The notes: a model not told the origin generated them from the letters alone. 64,000 nucleotides of DNA from an uncultured Mycobacterium sp. (GCA_900078375.1 FLQS01000010.1:1-64000); one strand, 5' to 3'. Shown: positions 45,273 to 54,983, counted from the stretch's first letter. A program made the numbers and translations.

Positions 45273-45283
45273 TTTCGGGCTCC

Positions 45284-46237
45284 TCAGTGAGTGGCGGCTT
45301 GGCGGTCGATGGCACCCCAGGCAGTCACGGTGCCGGGGCCTTGCTGGTCGAAGACGTTGCCGGTGGCGATGCAGCCAAGGCCGGGATATCTGGTCGTGCT
45401 GCCCATGCTCGACACCGCACTACTGTCGGTGTAGGTGAGCGCAGTGATCTCATTGCCGTTGCACTTGACGATGAACTCGCGCGGATCGTTCTCGGTGCCG
45501 AGGTAGAAGTCGAAGACATCGCCGGCGGTCGGTGCGAATGTGGAGTCAGTCGCGAACACGGTGCCACTGCCAGAAACGAAGCAGGCCAGCGTGATCGCGG
45601 TCCGACTGAAGCGGACGAACACGTAGGTAGTGCAGGCCGAGTTGATCCGCCCGGCGATGATGTTGACGGGACCGCCGCCACCTGCGTCGGGATTGGGAAT
45701 CTGTTTGAGCACCAGGCGAATCCGCTGATAGTCCGTGGCTAGTGGCGTGTTGTGCCGCGCGATTCCCGTGCGCGACAGGCCGCCATTCTTGACCCACTTT
45801 GTGTTGCCAGCGCCATCGAGTGCCCAGTTGCCGCCGCCTGATCCCGAATAGACGATGGTGAAGCTGCCGCCGATACCAGTGGCGGCCGGCCCATCGAATC
45901 CCGAACTCAGCGAGACGCCGCCGCTGACATCGGTCGCCAGCAGTCCGGTCAGCTGCGAGTTAGCGTAGTCGGCCGAATCCTGCGCGTTGGTCGCCGCCAG
46001 GTAGTTCGCTTGAGCCTCGGCGATCCGGTCGTGCCCCCAGTCGGCCAGGAAGTCGAACGGCTTCCATCCGGCGATGTTGATGCCACCGAACGCGATGGCG
46101 ATCTGGCCGATGAACGACTCCAGCGCAAACCGTGCGAACGCCTGAATCTTGTTCCAGTCCAACCCACCTGGCGGTGTTAGATCCGGCCCGAACAACGTGT
46201 GAATGTCCACGCTGGGCGGCCACGCAATCGAGCTCAT
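45284..46237 (-). CDS. Minor tail protein
   Basis: A 317-aa protein. The N-terminal ~110 residues are helical (FARFALESFIGQIAIAFGGI). The C-terminal ~200 residues are beta-rich and Gly/Ser/Thr-rich, of the laminin/lectin-like kind found at mycobacteriophage tail tips (FVRFSRTAITLACFVSG). Overlaps the neighbouring gene by ATGA. May contact the cell surface. Confidence 0.7.
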   Translation of the reverse strand: MSSIAWPPSVDIHTLFGPDLTPPGGLDWNKIQAFARFALESFIGQIAIAFGGINIAGWKPFDFLADWGHDRIAEAQANYLAATNAQDSADYANSQLTGLLATDVSGGVSLSSGFDGPAATGIGGSFTIVYSGSGGGNWALDGAGNTKWVKNGGLSRTGIARHNTPLATDYQRIRLVLKQIPNPDAGGGGPVNIIAGRINSACTTYVFVRFSRTAITLACFVSGSGTVFATDSTFAPTAGDVFDFYLGTENDPREFIVKCNGNEITALTYTDSSAVSSMGSTTRYPGLGCIATGNVFDQQGPGTVTAWGAIDRQAATH

Positions 46238-47100
46238 CCGACCCGGAACACCTTGGCGCAGGCCCGCGTCGATGCCACGCTGGTCTGGTAGTTGTCGACG
46301 CCGCCCGCCTGCCGCTCGGTGCGGATGTAGATCGTGGCAGCGGCGTTGGCGGCGATCGTCACGTCAGCCGGGTCGGTACCGGGGTCGGGGCCGTCGATCA
46401 GCGCCAGGCGGTCAGTGAGGCCGCCGATGCCGTTGCAGTAGCCGAGGATGGGGCCGCCCGTCGCGTTCAACCGGGCAACGAGGTCGACCTTGACGTCACC
46501 AGTGCCCGAGGCGGTGACCGTAGTGCCCGCCGATACCTCAACGCGCGTGGGGAACGGGTAGGTGTTCGCCGGAATCACAATGGACGTCGTGTCGAATGCT
46601 CCGGTGGTGCCAGATGGTGCAGCAGTCGGCGCCGTTGCGGGCCAGTGCGATCCGACGATGGTGGGTGGCGTGTACTCGAACCCGGTGAGATCCGACTTGA
46701 GCCCAAGCAGACGACCGGCCACCTTGGTTCCGTAATCGTCCGGGTCCAGCACCATGACGCCGTCGTCACCCTTGGCGCCCTTATGCTCGACGGCGACGAG
46801 CTTGACGATCTGCCCGTGGTCATCCGTGGCTGGCGACAACTCGACCATTGAATATGAATCAGCCGTTGGGTCACCGGGTTCGAGCAACGTGCGTTCAGCG
46901 CTCGCGATGGTCGGAGAGAATCCGTTGTCGCCCTTGAGGATGAACGGGAGGTTCGCTTCACCGATTCCGCCAGGCGGAGCCCAGAGCAGCATCAGCGGCG
47001 AGTTCGGGTCGAACGGGTAGGCCCATTGCAACTCGACGTGCAGCCGATACTTCTGTTGGCCATCAGAGCCGGTGACGATGTCGGGGCCGGGACTAGTCAT
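46234..47100 (-). CDS. Minor tail protein
   Basis: A 288-aa protein (start MTSPGPDIVTG, AGGA six bases before ATG). N-terminal ~120 residues include a collagen-like or linker segment (GAKGDDGVMVLDPDDYG). The C-terminal half is beta-rich (TRVEVSAGTTVTASGTG) and ends RACAKVFRVG. It lies within the minor-tail cluster, 8 bp after the hairpin-interrupted gene. Exact role unknown. Confidence 0.7.
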   Translation of the reverse strand: MTSPGPDIVTGSDGQQKYRLHVELQWAYPFDPNSPLMLLWAPPGGIGEANLPFILKGDNGFSPTIASAERTLLEPGDPTADSYSMVELSPATDDHGQIVKLVAVEHKGAKGDDGVMVLDPDDYGTKVAGRLLGLKSDLTGFEYTPPTIVGSHWPATAPTAAPSGTTGAFDTTSIVIPANTYPFPTRVEVSAGTTVTASGTGDVKVDLVARLNATGGPILGYCNGIGGLTDRLALIDGPDPGTDPADVTIAANAAATIYIRTERQAGGVDNYQTSVASTRACAKVFRVG

Positions 47101-47108
47101 CCACACTC

Positions 47109-48865
47109 CTATGAATTTGGTGCCATAGTTAGGGCGTTCACGGCCTCCATCGCCGCCGTTATCGAGCGCGTCATCTTCGCGATCGGCGGTTCATCCGCCT
47201 TGCCATCGCCAACCTGAATCATCAACTCGCGCTTGGAATCGCTGTAGGACCACACGACGTTCTCGACGTAATCGGTCAGCATCTTGGTGCGGCTCTGGTA
47301 GACCAGCGAGAACAGTTGGCCCTTGAACACCTCGCGGCCGAGCGCGTAAATCTCGTTGTTGCGGAACGTGACTTGTGCCGAGGTCCAGCCCCGCGACTCC
47401 CAGATGACCTTGAGGAAGGTGAAGATCGCCTCGACGTTGTACGGTGCCGATCCCGTCGCGTGCATCTGTTCCATGGCCGGGTGGTACGGGCCGTTGGCAC
47501 TGCGCCGGTCGTATAGCTGGAGCATCTGGAACGCGAAGAAAGCATCGTTCCGGGGTGAATGTCGGTGCCCCCCCAGTTGCCCGGGGGGGCACCGACATTC
47601 AGGAAGCCGCTTAATAGATCACTCGGTATTCCTGTGAAACCCAGCACGATTTGCACTGCGTCGATCACGAATGAGAACCAGGCGTTGATGAGATCGTTCA
47701 GCCACTTCGGCGACTTCCCGCCGATGATGTGCTGCCAGCCAGTCTGCGTGTGGTCGACGATCTCGCAGGTCAGGACCGAGCCGTCTTCACCCGGGTCAGG
47801 CGCGACGAGATAGGTCCACGGCTCGTGGTAGTTGATGCCCAGAGCTGGGGCGACGAACACGCCCTCCATGCCCGGAACGCCCTTGATGAGCGGGCCGAAC
47901 ATCACACCCAGCGAGCCCGAAAGGTCTACTGCCGTACGGAGGACCGAATCGATGATCGTTTTGGTCGGGCCGACGATCTGCGTGCGGTCGCGCACCCGAA
48001 CGACATAAGTCGGTTGGTCAAGGTGGGCGAACGCGTCGGGCTGCGGGTCGCCAACTTCCCACAGCTCAATGCTGACGTCGATGCCGTAGGACTGGGTTGC
48101 TTCTTCGATCACTTCCGACAGCGGCACCATGCGAACCGTCTTGGCCCATAACGGCGAGCCATCGAGGAACGGGTTGCCGCGGACCACGTACATCGGCGTG
48201 CGGAGCATCCGGTGCAGGGCCTCAAGGGTGAGGCCGTCACGGTTGAGCGCCTGCAACATGGTGCCGACCCAGGTGCGCATGTCCGGGTTGAGCGAGAGCG
48301 CGTTGTTGAAGAAATCCATGATGCCGCTCTGGATTCGCAGCGCGCACTCGCTGATGACGCTTTCCAGCACGGTCACGATCGGGCCGGCGAGCACCGCGTG
48401 GGAAATCGGCTGCACCTGAATCGGCAGGAACCAGGTCGGGAAGATGATCAGGTACTTGAAGATGTCGGCGATGCCAGCCAGCTCAGATGTGTATGTCCAG
48501 GCACTGTTTTCGTACTTCTGGCTGTGCTTCTTGACGTAGTACGGCATCTTGATGCCGGCCGTCTCGACCTTGACACCGACGAACGTCTTCGAGCACTCAG
48601 CTAGGTAGGCGTTGTGCGTCGACCCGGACTTGAGCTTGATCATCGCCGAGCCCGAGGCGTTGCGCGGATCAGTGCCCGAAGCCTCGATGATGTCCGGCCC
48701 CATCTCGCTGAACGCGGGCCGCCAGAACTTGTCGCAGCGGGTGAAGATCCACTCGGGCGGAACCTTGGCCTTCTCGTCGGCGATCCGGCGGGCTGCCTTG
48801 GCTACGCGGCGTCTATCGCCCGACTGGATATCTGCGTTCCAGACGGCGAGTTCGTTCGAGGCCAT
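47109..48865 (-). CDS. Minor tail protein, reading frame interrupted by a 50-nt hairpin
   Basis: The 5' part (48865 to about 47597) encodes ~423 residues, starting MASNELAVWNADIQSG and ending LLSGFLN. The 3' part (47546 to 47109) encodes NDAFFAFQMLQLYDRRSANG-type sequence in another frame, to stop at 47109. The two halves join smoothly at Asn if 50 nt (47547-47596) are skipped. Read straight, the 5' frame continues as a low-complexity Arg/Ser tail to 47276, clearly not native. The gene is a siphovirus minor tail protein of ~570 residues located next to the tape measure, where the tail-tip hub lies. Whether full-length protein is made by bypassing, -1 frameshifting, or not at all cannot be told from sequence. 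Confidence 0.75.
47557..47600. repeat. Perfect 18-bp inverted repeat inside a tail gene
   Basis: Arm 47557-47574 (GAATGTCGGTGCCCCCCC) is exactly complementary to arm 47583-47600, with an 8-nt loop at 47575-47582. The stem includes a C7/G7 pair. It lies within the 50-nt gap of the minor tail gene. No U-run follows on either strand, so it is not a normal terminator. I saw no second copy in the window. Confidence 0.95.
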
Positions 48866-48867
48866 GA

Positions 48868-50613
48868 CTAGATCGGTGACCGTCTGCGCGGCGTCAGTGA
48901 CGCGACGATCTGCGACTGTGCATTGCCGCCGTCGATGGTCACCTTGATCAGATGCTTCTCGGCGGGTTTACCGGGCGACTTCGCCGGGATTCCGCAGTCG
49001 TCGGTAAACCGGCCCTTCACAAGGGTTTCGACGTTGCCCTGTGGGGGGTTGATGCCAAACGCGCTCTTGAGCTGATCCCGCAGCGCACCCCTCGCCGTGG
49101 CGAAGTTCAGGAATGAGTTGGCGGCCTCTTGGAAGATGTCGAGTTCCTGCGGGGTCGGCGCGACCGATGACAGATCCTGGATGATCTTGCGGCGTGGGTC
49201 GGTGCGGATGAAGAACACCTGGTTCGGCAGCACGTTCTTGATCTCGACGTACTCGTTGACGTCGGCGCCTGGTCCGTTCCAGATCTTCACCGACGAGGCT
49301 GGCCCGAACACGGTGATGTCGGCATAGCCGGGCTGGTCACCGTTGTTGACGAAATCGAGATAGCCGCTCTGGTCGATAGTCGCGTTGTCACCCGCGCTGA
49401 CATTCCGCACCGAAGCCGGGGACGCCTGAGTGAGTAGCGCGCCACCCGCGCGAACGCCGAACCCGATACCGCGGTAGTCCGCGCCCAAGTTCGTCGGCGC
49501 GTCCGTCGTCTCCTTGTACGACAGGGCCAAACCGCCATTGCGGTATAGCCGGTACAGGCGCGGATTTCCCTCGGTCCCCGCCACCAGCCGCCAGTTGTCA
49601 CCGGTGAACGGGATGATCGGCAGCGGATGTTCAGGTGTGCCGGCTAGCAGTAGTCGCGTCCACACCTCAACGAAGTCAACGAAGCCTGACAGCTTGACGG
49701 CGCCCATGGCGATGCGAGCGCGGATACCGTTGCCGTCCCAATCGCCTGATCCGTCGCGGCCCATGCGCGCCCATAGATCATTGGCACCCGGCGCGTAACC
49801 GGGTACACCGAACGACAATTCAGGCACCGACCCGAGCTGCATCGAGACAACCTGGTTATCGCCAGCGGTCTCGAAGTCTTTGTACGGGCCGCACACCAGC
49901 TCGCGCGTGTAGTTGTCCAGGCCCGGATCGTCATGCCACATCGCCGCGCTGTTGAACGTGCGCAGATACCCCGCGCCTTCACCCGTGTAGTAGAGCGGCC
50001 AGTTCGGTCCGATGTCGGTGGTGTAGGTGGTGGTGAACGCGTCCTTCACGTCGTCGTACTCGAACTCGAACGAGGTGACGTGCGGCTCGGACTCCCAGAA
50101 CGCATCGTCGATGCCGAGCATGATGGACAGCTCTTGACTGGTTGGCGAGGCAGACACCGCATCGGGGATCGCCTTGACCATCCGAATGTCAGCCCACCAG
50201 CGGCCGAGCTCGTTCGTCCAGAAGTTGAGTTGGCTCTGCTTGATCGCGTCAAGCGACCCCGTGAACCTCTCCTGGGTTCGCCGCGTGTGTGCAGCATCCC
50301 GGCCGCGCACAATGACTTTCATCGTCGGCTCAGCGGCGTCATACAGCGCGTCAATGAAGGTCTCGCCGTCCTGCGTGGCACCCTTCTGTCGGATCACCTT
50401 CCACGATGCACCGAGGGCCTTGAGTTCCTTGATCTGCACCGACTCGGGCAGTGTCGGGTTAGCTCGCGCGATGCCGCCCATGAGGTTGATGAGCACCGAG
50501 ACATCCGGCGACGTGAGCCACATAAGCGGCTTGTCGCCCTTGAGCACCGACCATGCGCCGTGCTTGGTAATCGGGCCGGCTGGGATGCGCACGGTGGGCA
50601 GGTTGTCGACCAC
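48868..50613 (-). CDS. Minor tail protein (distal tail/tail-hub)
   Basis: A 581-aa protein immediately downstream of the tape measure, where siphoviruses encode the distal tail protein. The N-terminal ~200 residues are of Dit-like beta type (WLTSPDVSVLINLMGG, TMKVIVRGRDAAHTRR). The middle carries a lectin-like region (LYRNGGLALSYKETTDAP), and the C-terminal ~100 residues hold VEIKNVLPNQVFFIRTDPRR. GTG start overlaps closely with the tape measure stop. Confidence 0.75.
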   Translation of the reverse strand: MVDNLPTVRIPAGPITKHGAWSVLKGDKPLMWLTSPDVSVLINLMGGIARANPTLPESVQIKELKALGASWKVIRQKGATQDGETFIDALYDAAEPTMKVIVRGRDAAHTRRTQERFTGSLDAIKQSQLNFWTNELGRWWADIRMVKAIPDAVSASPTSQELSIMLGIDDAFWESEPHVTSFEFEYDDVKDAFTTTYTTDIGPNWPLYYTGEGAGYLRTFNSAAMWHDDPGLDNYTRELVCGPYKDFETAGDNQVVSMQLGSVPELSFGVPGYAPGANDLWARMGRDGSGDWDGNGIRARIAMGAVKLSGFVDFVEVWTRLLLAGTPEHPLPIIPFTGDNWRLVAGTEGNPRLYRLYRNGGLALSYKETTDAPTNLGADYRGIGFGVRAGGALLTQASPASVRNVSAGDNATIDQSGYLDFVNNGDQPGYADITVFGPASSVKIWNGPGADVNEYVEIKNVLPNQVFFIRTDPRRKIIQDLSSVAPTPQELDIFQEAANSFLNFATARGALRDQLKSAFGINPPQGNVETLVKGRFTDDCGIPAKSPGKPAEKHLIKVTIDGGNAQSQIVASLTPRRRSPI

Positions 50614-53600
50614 TTAGTGGCCCGGTCCCGAGTTCTGGGCGGCGAGGTGGAACGCGATGTCCTTGCCGGTGCCGTCTTCAGTGGCGCGCTGGTTGGTCAC
50701 ATGGATGTTGGTGTCGCCGCCCTGGACTGGCGGCTGACCCTGACCCTGACCCTGCGCCGCTTGGCCGATCTGTGCCGCTGGTGCCTTGCCGCCCGCCAGG
50801 TTCGGCAGCGCAGGCTTGACACTGGCGAGCGCACCAACGCCGCGTGCGAGCCAACTGCTACCGGCCTTCTGCGACCCAGCGGGCAGAAGCGTCTGCAGCC
50901 AACCATCCGCAGCGATCCCGCCGACCTGGCCGAGGTACTGGACGGTGCGGCTGGCGAGCTTCATGCCGGTCTGTGCCGCCGCGCCAACGCCGGGGAAAGC
51001 GGCTGCTGCCATGCCGAGCGCCGTGTCGATCGTGCCGCCCGGGGTGATGCCGATGCCGCCGCCACCCGGGCCAGTTGTTGGCGCGACACCGTACGGGTCT
51101 GCCGGGGATGCGGGGGCTTGGGCTGCCCCTATAGCCCCGGCGCTGATGGCATTGCCCGCACCGATGACGTTGCCCGCTGCACCCACCGCGCCGGGAACGG
51201 CGAATGGGCCGACCTGCCCGGGCATCGTGCTGCTGACGTCGGGGCCGAAAGGGCTGCCCGGGTCCGGTCCCAAGCCCGGGAATGCTGGACCCTTGCCGAA
51301 CTGCCATGAGGATGGCCCGCCTTGTCCGGGACCAGGTGTAGCGGGGCCCAGCCCGGCCGCAAGCGCACCCGCATTCTCGCGGCCCGGAATCCCAGCGCCC
51401 CAGTCTGATCCGCTGGGATTCCGGCGGAAGATGTTCGCCGCGATCTCGGCTTGCTGTTGCGGCGTCGCCGACCTGGCTGACGGCGCGTACTTTGTTCCGC
51501 CCGAACCCCGCCATGTCTGCGGCGTGATCTGGAACAAGCCCTCAGCCTCATTGCCGCCAGAGTTCACATCGTGAATCCCTTGGATGATGGAAGCGTTCCC
51601 GCCAGACTCTCGATTGATCAGGTGCGCCCACGCCGGATTTGGTGAGGTCCACGTTCCATCTGGGCGTTGCATGAGTGGGATTCCGCCACCGCCGGTAATG
51701 ACCCCTGGCGACACTCCAGACCCGCCCCCGGTGGCACTGGTGGTTGACGGCGATGCGCCCGCAGTTGAATAGTTGCTGCCGTAGCCACCCGCGTTGGCGC
51801 CGCCGCCCTGCCCGCTGGCCGCCGCAATCCCCTGCGGCGTGTACTGCGGACCGAACGCACCCGACGTCCCGAGATACCCCATCAGCCCGAAGCCCTGATT
51901 CGGGTTGGCCGCCGAGATAGCGTTCATCTGCGCCATCGGGCCGGCCAGCGCGAGGTTGCCGACGAACTTCGTGATGTTTTCGAGGATTCCCGGAAGTCCC
52001 TTGGACGCACCGAAATCCGCGTCGATGCCCGCGCCGAACTCGCCCAGCTGGTTCGTCGCCTTGTTCAGTGATTCGGCCGCCTTGACCGATGTGTCATGCA
52101 GACGCATGTTCGCGTCGATCTCACCCTTTTTAGCCTGTGCGAGATCGTTACGCGCCTTGATCTCGTCGTTCGTCGTATGGGTGCTGTCGGCCATCACCTG
52201 CGACAGCACAGCCTCGGCGGTCGCTCGCTTGTGTTCTGCCTCAAGTACATTCTGCTCAGCGCCGTACATCGCGGTCGACTCGCCGGGACGGGGCGGAGCA
52301 CCGTAGCCGGGGCCGTAGGGGACCTGGGCGCTCGATGAACTGCCCGCTGCATCCTTCGTGGCCGGGTTGCCCCAATACGGCTTACCCGCAGGCCAATCCG
52401 ATAATGGGCCGCTCGTACCAACGCGTGCACCGGCATAACCGGGAGCCGCAGCAGGACCGTTTGGCGCCAACGGATTCGGCGCACCGGGCAGCCCGAGAAT
52501 CCCCGGCAGGTTCGACGTATCAACATTCACACCGGGGGTGCCTGGCGTGCCGACAAAGCCGGGCTTTGCAGTGATGTTGTCAACGATGCGATCCCACGCC
52601 TCGTTGTACTTCTGCATGATGGTGAGGCCATGTTCCAGACCGGTGTTGATCCAGTCGAAAACCGTTGCGCCGCCAGTAGCAAGAGCGCCGCTCGACAGGT
52701 TGTTCTTGAACTTCGTCCACTGCTCGGAAAAGTCTTCAGTCTTCTTTGCGGCGTCGGGAATTGACTCACTGGCGGCCTTGAATGGGGCCGACAACTCGTC
52801 GGGGTTGATGCGGTGATCCTTGATGGCGTTCAGCATGTCGAGGTAGCCCTTGCCGAACTTTGTCGACGCTAAAGTCACCGCATCGGCATCCCGATGCGCA
52901 TCGGATAACTCCTGAATCCGCTGAACTGTTTCCGCCAGCGCAGGGCCGGCGTCCTTGCCCTCTTTGGAGAAATTCCTCAGCGCGAACGTCAACGACTTAG
53001 TGACGGTATCTCCATTTAGACCCGCCCGCTCAAAGGTCGCCAACAGCCCGGCCGTTTGCCCCATATCGAGGCCGAATTCCTTGGTTGCGCGTCCCGCAGA
53101 GGTGAGCGTTGTCACCAACTCCTGCATCGGGATGCCGGTGTCGCGCGAGACGTTGAACAGCTTGTCTAGTGTCGTGGAATAATCCCTAGTTTCGACGCCT
53201 AGAACGTTGTACGCCTTCGCAAGCTCGCGAGGGCCGACCGGATTTCCCTTCTCCTGAAGGATAGCCAGGCGTTGCGTCATCGCATCCAACTCGGGGCCGG
53301 TCAGCTTCATCGACTGGTACACCTGGCCCGAGATTGCGCCGATGGACTCCAGTGGTGCCGCCGTGTCGGACGCTACTCGCTTGATGGAATCCGTTATGCC
53401 GCCGAGGACTTGGTCTGATGCCCCTGTGCTGAACGAGATTTTGTCGCTGATGGAATCCCACTGCGCGCCGAGCTGGTAGAGCTGTTGGCCGACCGCTACT
53501 ACAGCTAGGCCGACTCCAGCGATACCGAGCGCTGCGATACCGCCGCTGCGCGAGATTCCCGCGAATGCCGAGTCTGCGAGGTTACCCAGAGCGCCGAATT

Positions 53601-54066
53601 GGCGGGTGGCGTCTGAGAGCCCGCTCCCGATCCCGTCGCGCAGCCCCTGCCGCAACATGGTTCCGGCGCGCGCACCAGAGTCGCCGACTCTCGTTGTCGC
53701 CCGGTCGTATTCCTCCATTGCCGCGGCGGCCTCGCGTACGGCATCCTTCTCGGCTTTGCGCGCCCTCTTCACGCGCTCGGCCTGGACCTCGACGCCGCGC
53801 GCGCCATCCTCGCGCATCTGCTTGAGTTGGCGCTCCTGCTGCGCCAACTCATCCTGCGCCTTGAGTATCTTCTGATACGACGCCCGCGCACTGTCGGCCA
53901 TCTTCTCGACAGCCTTGCCACTCGCCTGTGCGCCCTCGGCGATCTGTGACGTCATCGACTTCGAGATATTCTTGCTGGCCTCGGCATAGACACGCTCGGC
54001 ACGATTCGCTGCTGCGGTGGCCGAACGCTCGTCAAGCTCCGACTCAATAAGCAGGGTCAAAGGCAC
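50614..54066 (-). CDS. Tape measure protein with embedded lysozyme-like domain
   Basis: An 1150-aa protein that sets tail length. Residues ~55-125 are charged coiled coil (QDELAQQERQLKQMREDGAR). A hydrophobic stretch (GGIAALGIAGVGLAVVAVGQ, ~174-193) precedes the TP901-type core (~200-500). The rest is Gly/Pro/Ala-rich. Residues 806-908 form a transglycosylase/lysozyme-like domain (LINRESGG with catalytic Glu, GNEAEGLFQITPQTW) that aligns without gaps to LysA. It probably loosens peptidoglycan during DNA injection. GTG start with AAAGGTGG upstream. Fits behind the chaperone genes as usual. Confidence 0.92.
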   Translation of the reverse strand: MPLTLLIESELDERSATAAANRAERVYAEASKNISKSMTSQIAEGAQASGKAVEKMADSARASYQKILKAQDELAQQERQLKQMREDGARGVEVQAERVKRARKAEKDAVREAAAAMEEYDRATTRVGDSGARAGTMLRQGLRDGIGSGLSDATRQFGALGNLADSAFAGISRSGGIAALGIAGVGLAVVAVGQQLYQLGAQWDSISDKISFSTGASDQVLGGITDSIKRVASDTAAPLESIGAISGQVYQSMKLTGPELDAMTQRLAILQEKGNPVGPRELAKAYNVLGVETRDYSTTLDKLFNVSRDTGIPMQELVTTLTSAGRATKEFGLDMGQTAGLLATFERAGLNGDTVTKSLTFALRNFSKEGKDAGPALAETVQRIQELSDAHRDADAVTLASTKFGKGYLDMLNAIKDHRINPDELSAPFKAASESIPDAAKKTEDFSEQWTKFKNNLSSGALATGGATVFDWINTGLEHGLTIMQKYNEAWDRIVDNITAKPGFVGTPGTPGVNVDTSNLPGILGLPGAPNPLAPNGPAAAPGYAGARVGTSGPLSDWPAGKPYWGNPATKDAAGSSSSAQVPYGPGYGAPPRPGESTAMYGAEQNVLEAEHKRATAEAVLSQVMADSTHTTNDEIKARNDLAQAKKGEIDANMRLHDTSVKAAESLNKATNQLGEFGAGIDADFGASKGLPGILENITKFVGNLALAGPMAQMNAISAANPNQGFGLMGYLGTSGAFGPQYTPQGIAAASGQGGGANAGGYGSNYSTAGASPSTTSATGGGSGVSPGVITGGGGIPLMQRPDGTWTSPNPAWAHLINRESGGNASIIQGIHDVNSGGNEAEGLFQITPQTWRGSGGTKYAPSARSATPQQQAEIAANIFRRNPSGSDWGAGIPGRENAGALAAGLGPATPGPGQGGPSSWQFGKGPAFPGLGPDPGSPFGPDVSSTMPGQVGPFAVPGAVGAAGNVIGAGNAISAGAIGAAQAPASPADPYGVAPTTGPGGGGIGITPGGTIDTALGMAAAAFPGVGAAAQTGMKLASRTVQYLGQVGGIAADGWLQTLLPAGSQKAGSSWLARGVGALASVKPALPNLAGGKAPAAQIGQAAQGQGQGQPPVQGGDTNIHVTNQRATEDGTGKDIAFHLAAQNSGPGH

Positions 54067-54082
54067 TCGCGTTCACCACCTT

Positions 54083-54983
54083 TCAGGAATAGCCGATTTC
54101 AGCGTTGAAGTCGTTGACCGCCTGTGTCTGCTCGGCGGTCTCCTCTTGTTTCTCGCGCCAGTACGCCTCACGCTCCAGCCGCGGCAGGAACCGATTCGGC
54201 TCGAAGTCTTCCCACTTCTCAGGGTCGACAGTGAGGGCCAGATAGTTGCGGTGGAACTGGGCGAACTCGTTATGCAATGTCAGCGAGAACATCTCGGCGT
54301 CGGTGTACTCGCCGTTACGCTCGGACTGGGTCTTGTACTCGCCGGTCTCGGGAAGTCCTCTGAGCAGCACCAGAAGCCGGCGGCTGGAGAGACGCGGGGC
54401 GTTGGTCTCGGGATTAATCGTCAGCCGGTGCCAGAGGCCGATATCGAGGCCGTTCGCATGGACGAGCAGGTCAGATTCGATTTCCTCGGGATAGTGAATC
54501 CAGAGATCAAGGGCCTCAAGGAAACTGAGGGTCGCGGCGCAGCCGCTCCTCCATCTGCCGATTCATCAACTGCCAACGAGCCTGCACCTGACCCGGGACG
54601 CCACCGGCTGCAAGGAACCGGTCGTAGGTCTCCTGACCCATCAGCGCGACGCACAGCATCTCGTCCTCGTCGATGAGCCCCTTGGGGTTTTCCTTGGTGA
54701 TCGCCAACTTCATCCGCAGCGGGAAGACGGATCTCTTCGACCGCTTGCCGGTCACCGGGTGGTCGTATTGCTCCTGATCGAGATCCTCGTTGACCACACG
54801 CAGGTGCTCCAGGTACCGCATCCGCATCTTCGGCGGCAGATAGCGCGGATAGGGCAGCGTCCACGTCTGGCCGTCGCCGATGTCGTAGTCGTAACCGGTT
54901 GCGACACCGAAGAACTCGGCTTCCTGGGCGCGGGCCTCTTCCGGCTTCATGGGGCGTGATTCTTCGGGCTGTTCGTCAGACAT
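54083..54983 (-). CDS. Tail assembly chaperone G-T (frameshift product)
   Basis: A second frame is open from 54562 to the stop at 54083. It encodes ~150 residues (TLSFLEALDLWIHYPEEIES ... QTQAVNDFNAEIGYS) with no good start codon near its beginning, so it must be reached from the G gene. The shift from the G frame to this one is +1 (equivalently -2). The T part ends 17 bp before the tape measure start. The internal ATG at 54370 is not a credible separate start because the conserved-looking sequence begins well before it. Confidence 0.78.
54516..54562 (-). other. Programmed frameshift window of the tail chaperone pair
   Basis: The shift must happen in these 47 nt: the T frame has a TGA just upstream of 54562 and the G frame stops at 54516. 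Candidates are TTT-CCT-TGA at the G stop, resembling +1 sites that use a slow stop codon, and the GGAGGAG-CGG-CTG stretch, where a Shine-Dalgarno-like sequence could stimulate slippage. The exact site is not resolvable by eye. Confidence 0.6.
54516..54983 (-). CDS. Tail assembly chaperone G (unshifted product)
   Basis: A 155-aa protein starting MSDEQPEESRPMKPEEARA with GAGAGGAA before ATG. It lies between the major tail gene and the tape measure, the canonical G-GT position. The core VFPLRMKLAITKENPKGLID and the C-terminal amphipathic helix (RWQLMNRQMEERLRRDPQFP) match mycobacteriophage tail chaperones. It binds the tape measure during tail assembly. Confidence 0.85.
   Translation of the reverse strand: MSDEQPEESRPMKPEEARAQEAEFFGVATGYDYDIGDGQTWTLPYPRYLPPKMRMRYLEHLRVVNEDLDQEQYDHPVTGKRSKRSVFPLRMKLAITKENPKGLIDEDEMLCVALMGQETYDRFLAAGGVPGQVQARWQLMNRQMEERLRRDPQFP

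Noticed and set aside
47191..47598. Third frame across the hairpin of the tail gene
   Set aside because: It neither matches the upstream nor the downstream native sequence and is Pro/Arg-rich; the real halves lie in the two other frames.
49933..51309. 458-codon plus-strand frame
   Set aside because: Antisense of minor tail and tape measure genes; no domain or ribosome site.
54421..54864. Third frame of the tail chaperone region
   Set aside because: It could be reached by a -1 shift, but ends at 54421 with non-native composition, whereas the frame ending at 54083 gives a continuous protein up to the tape measure.
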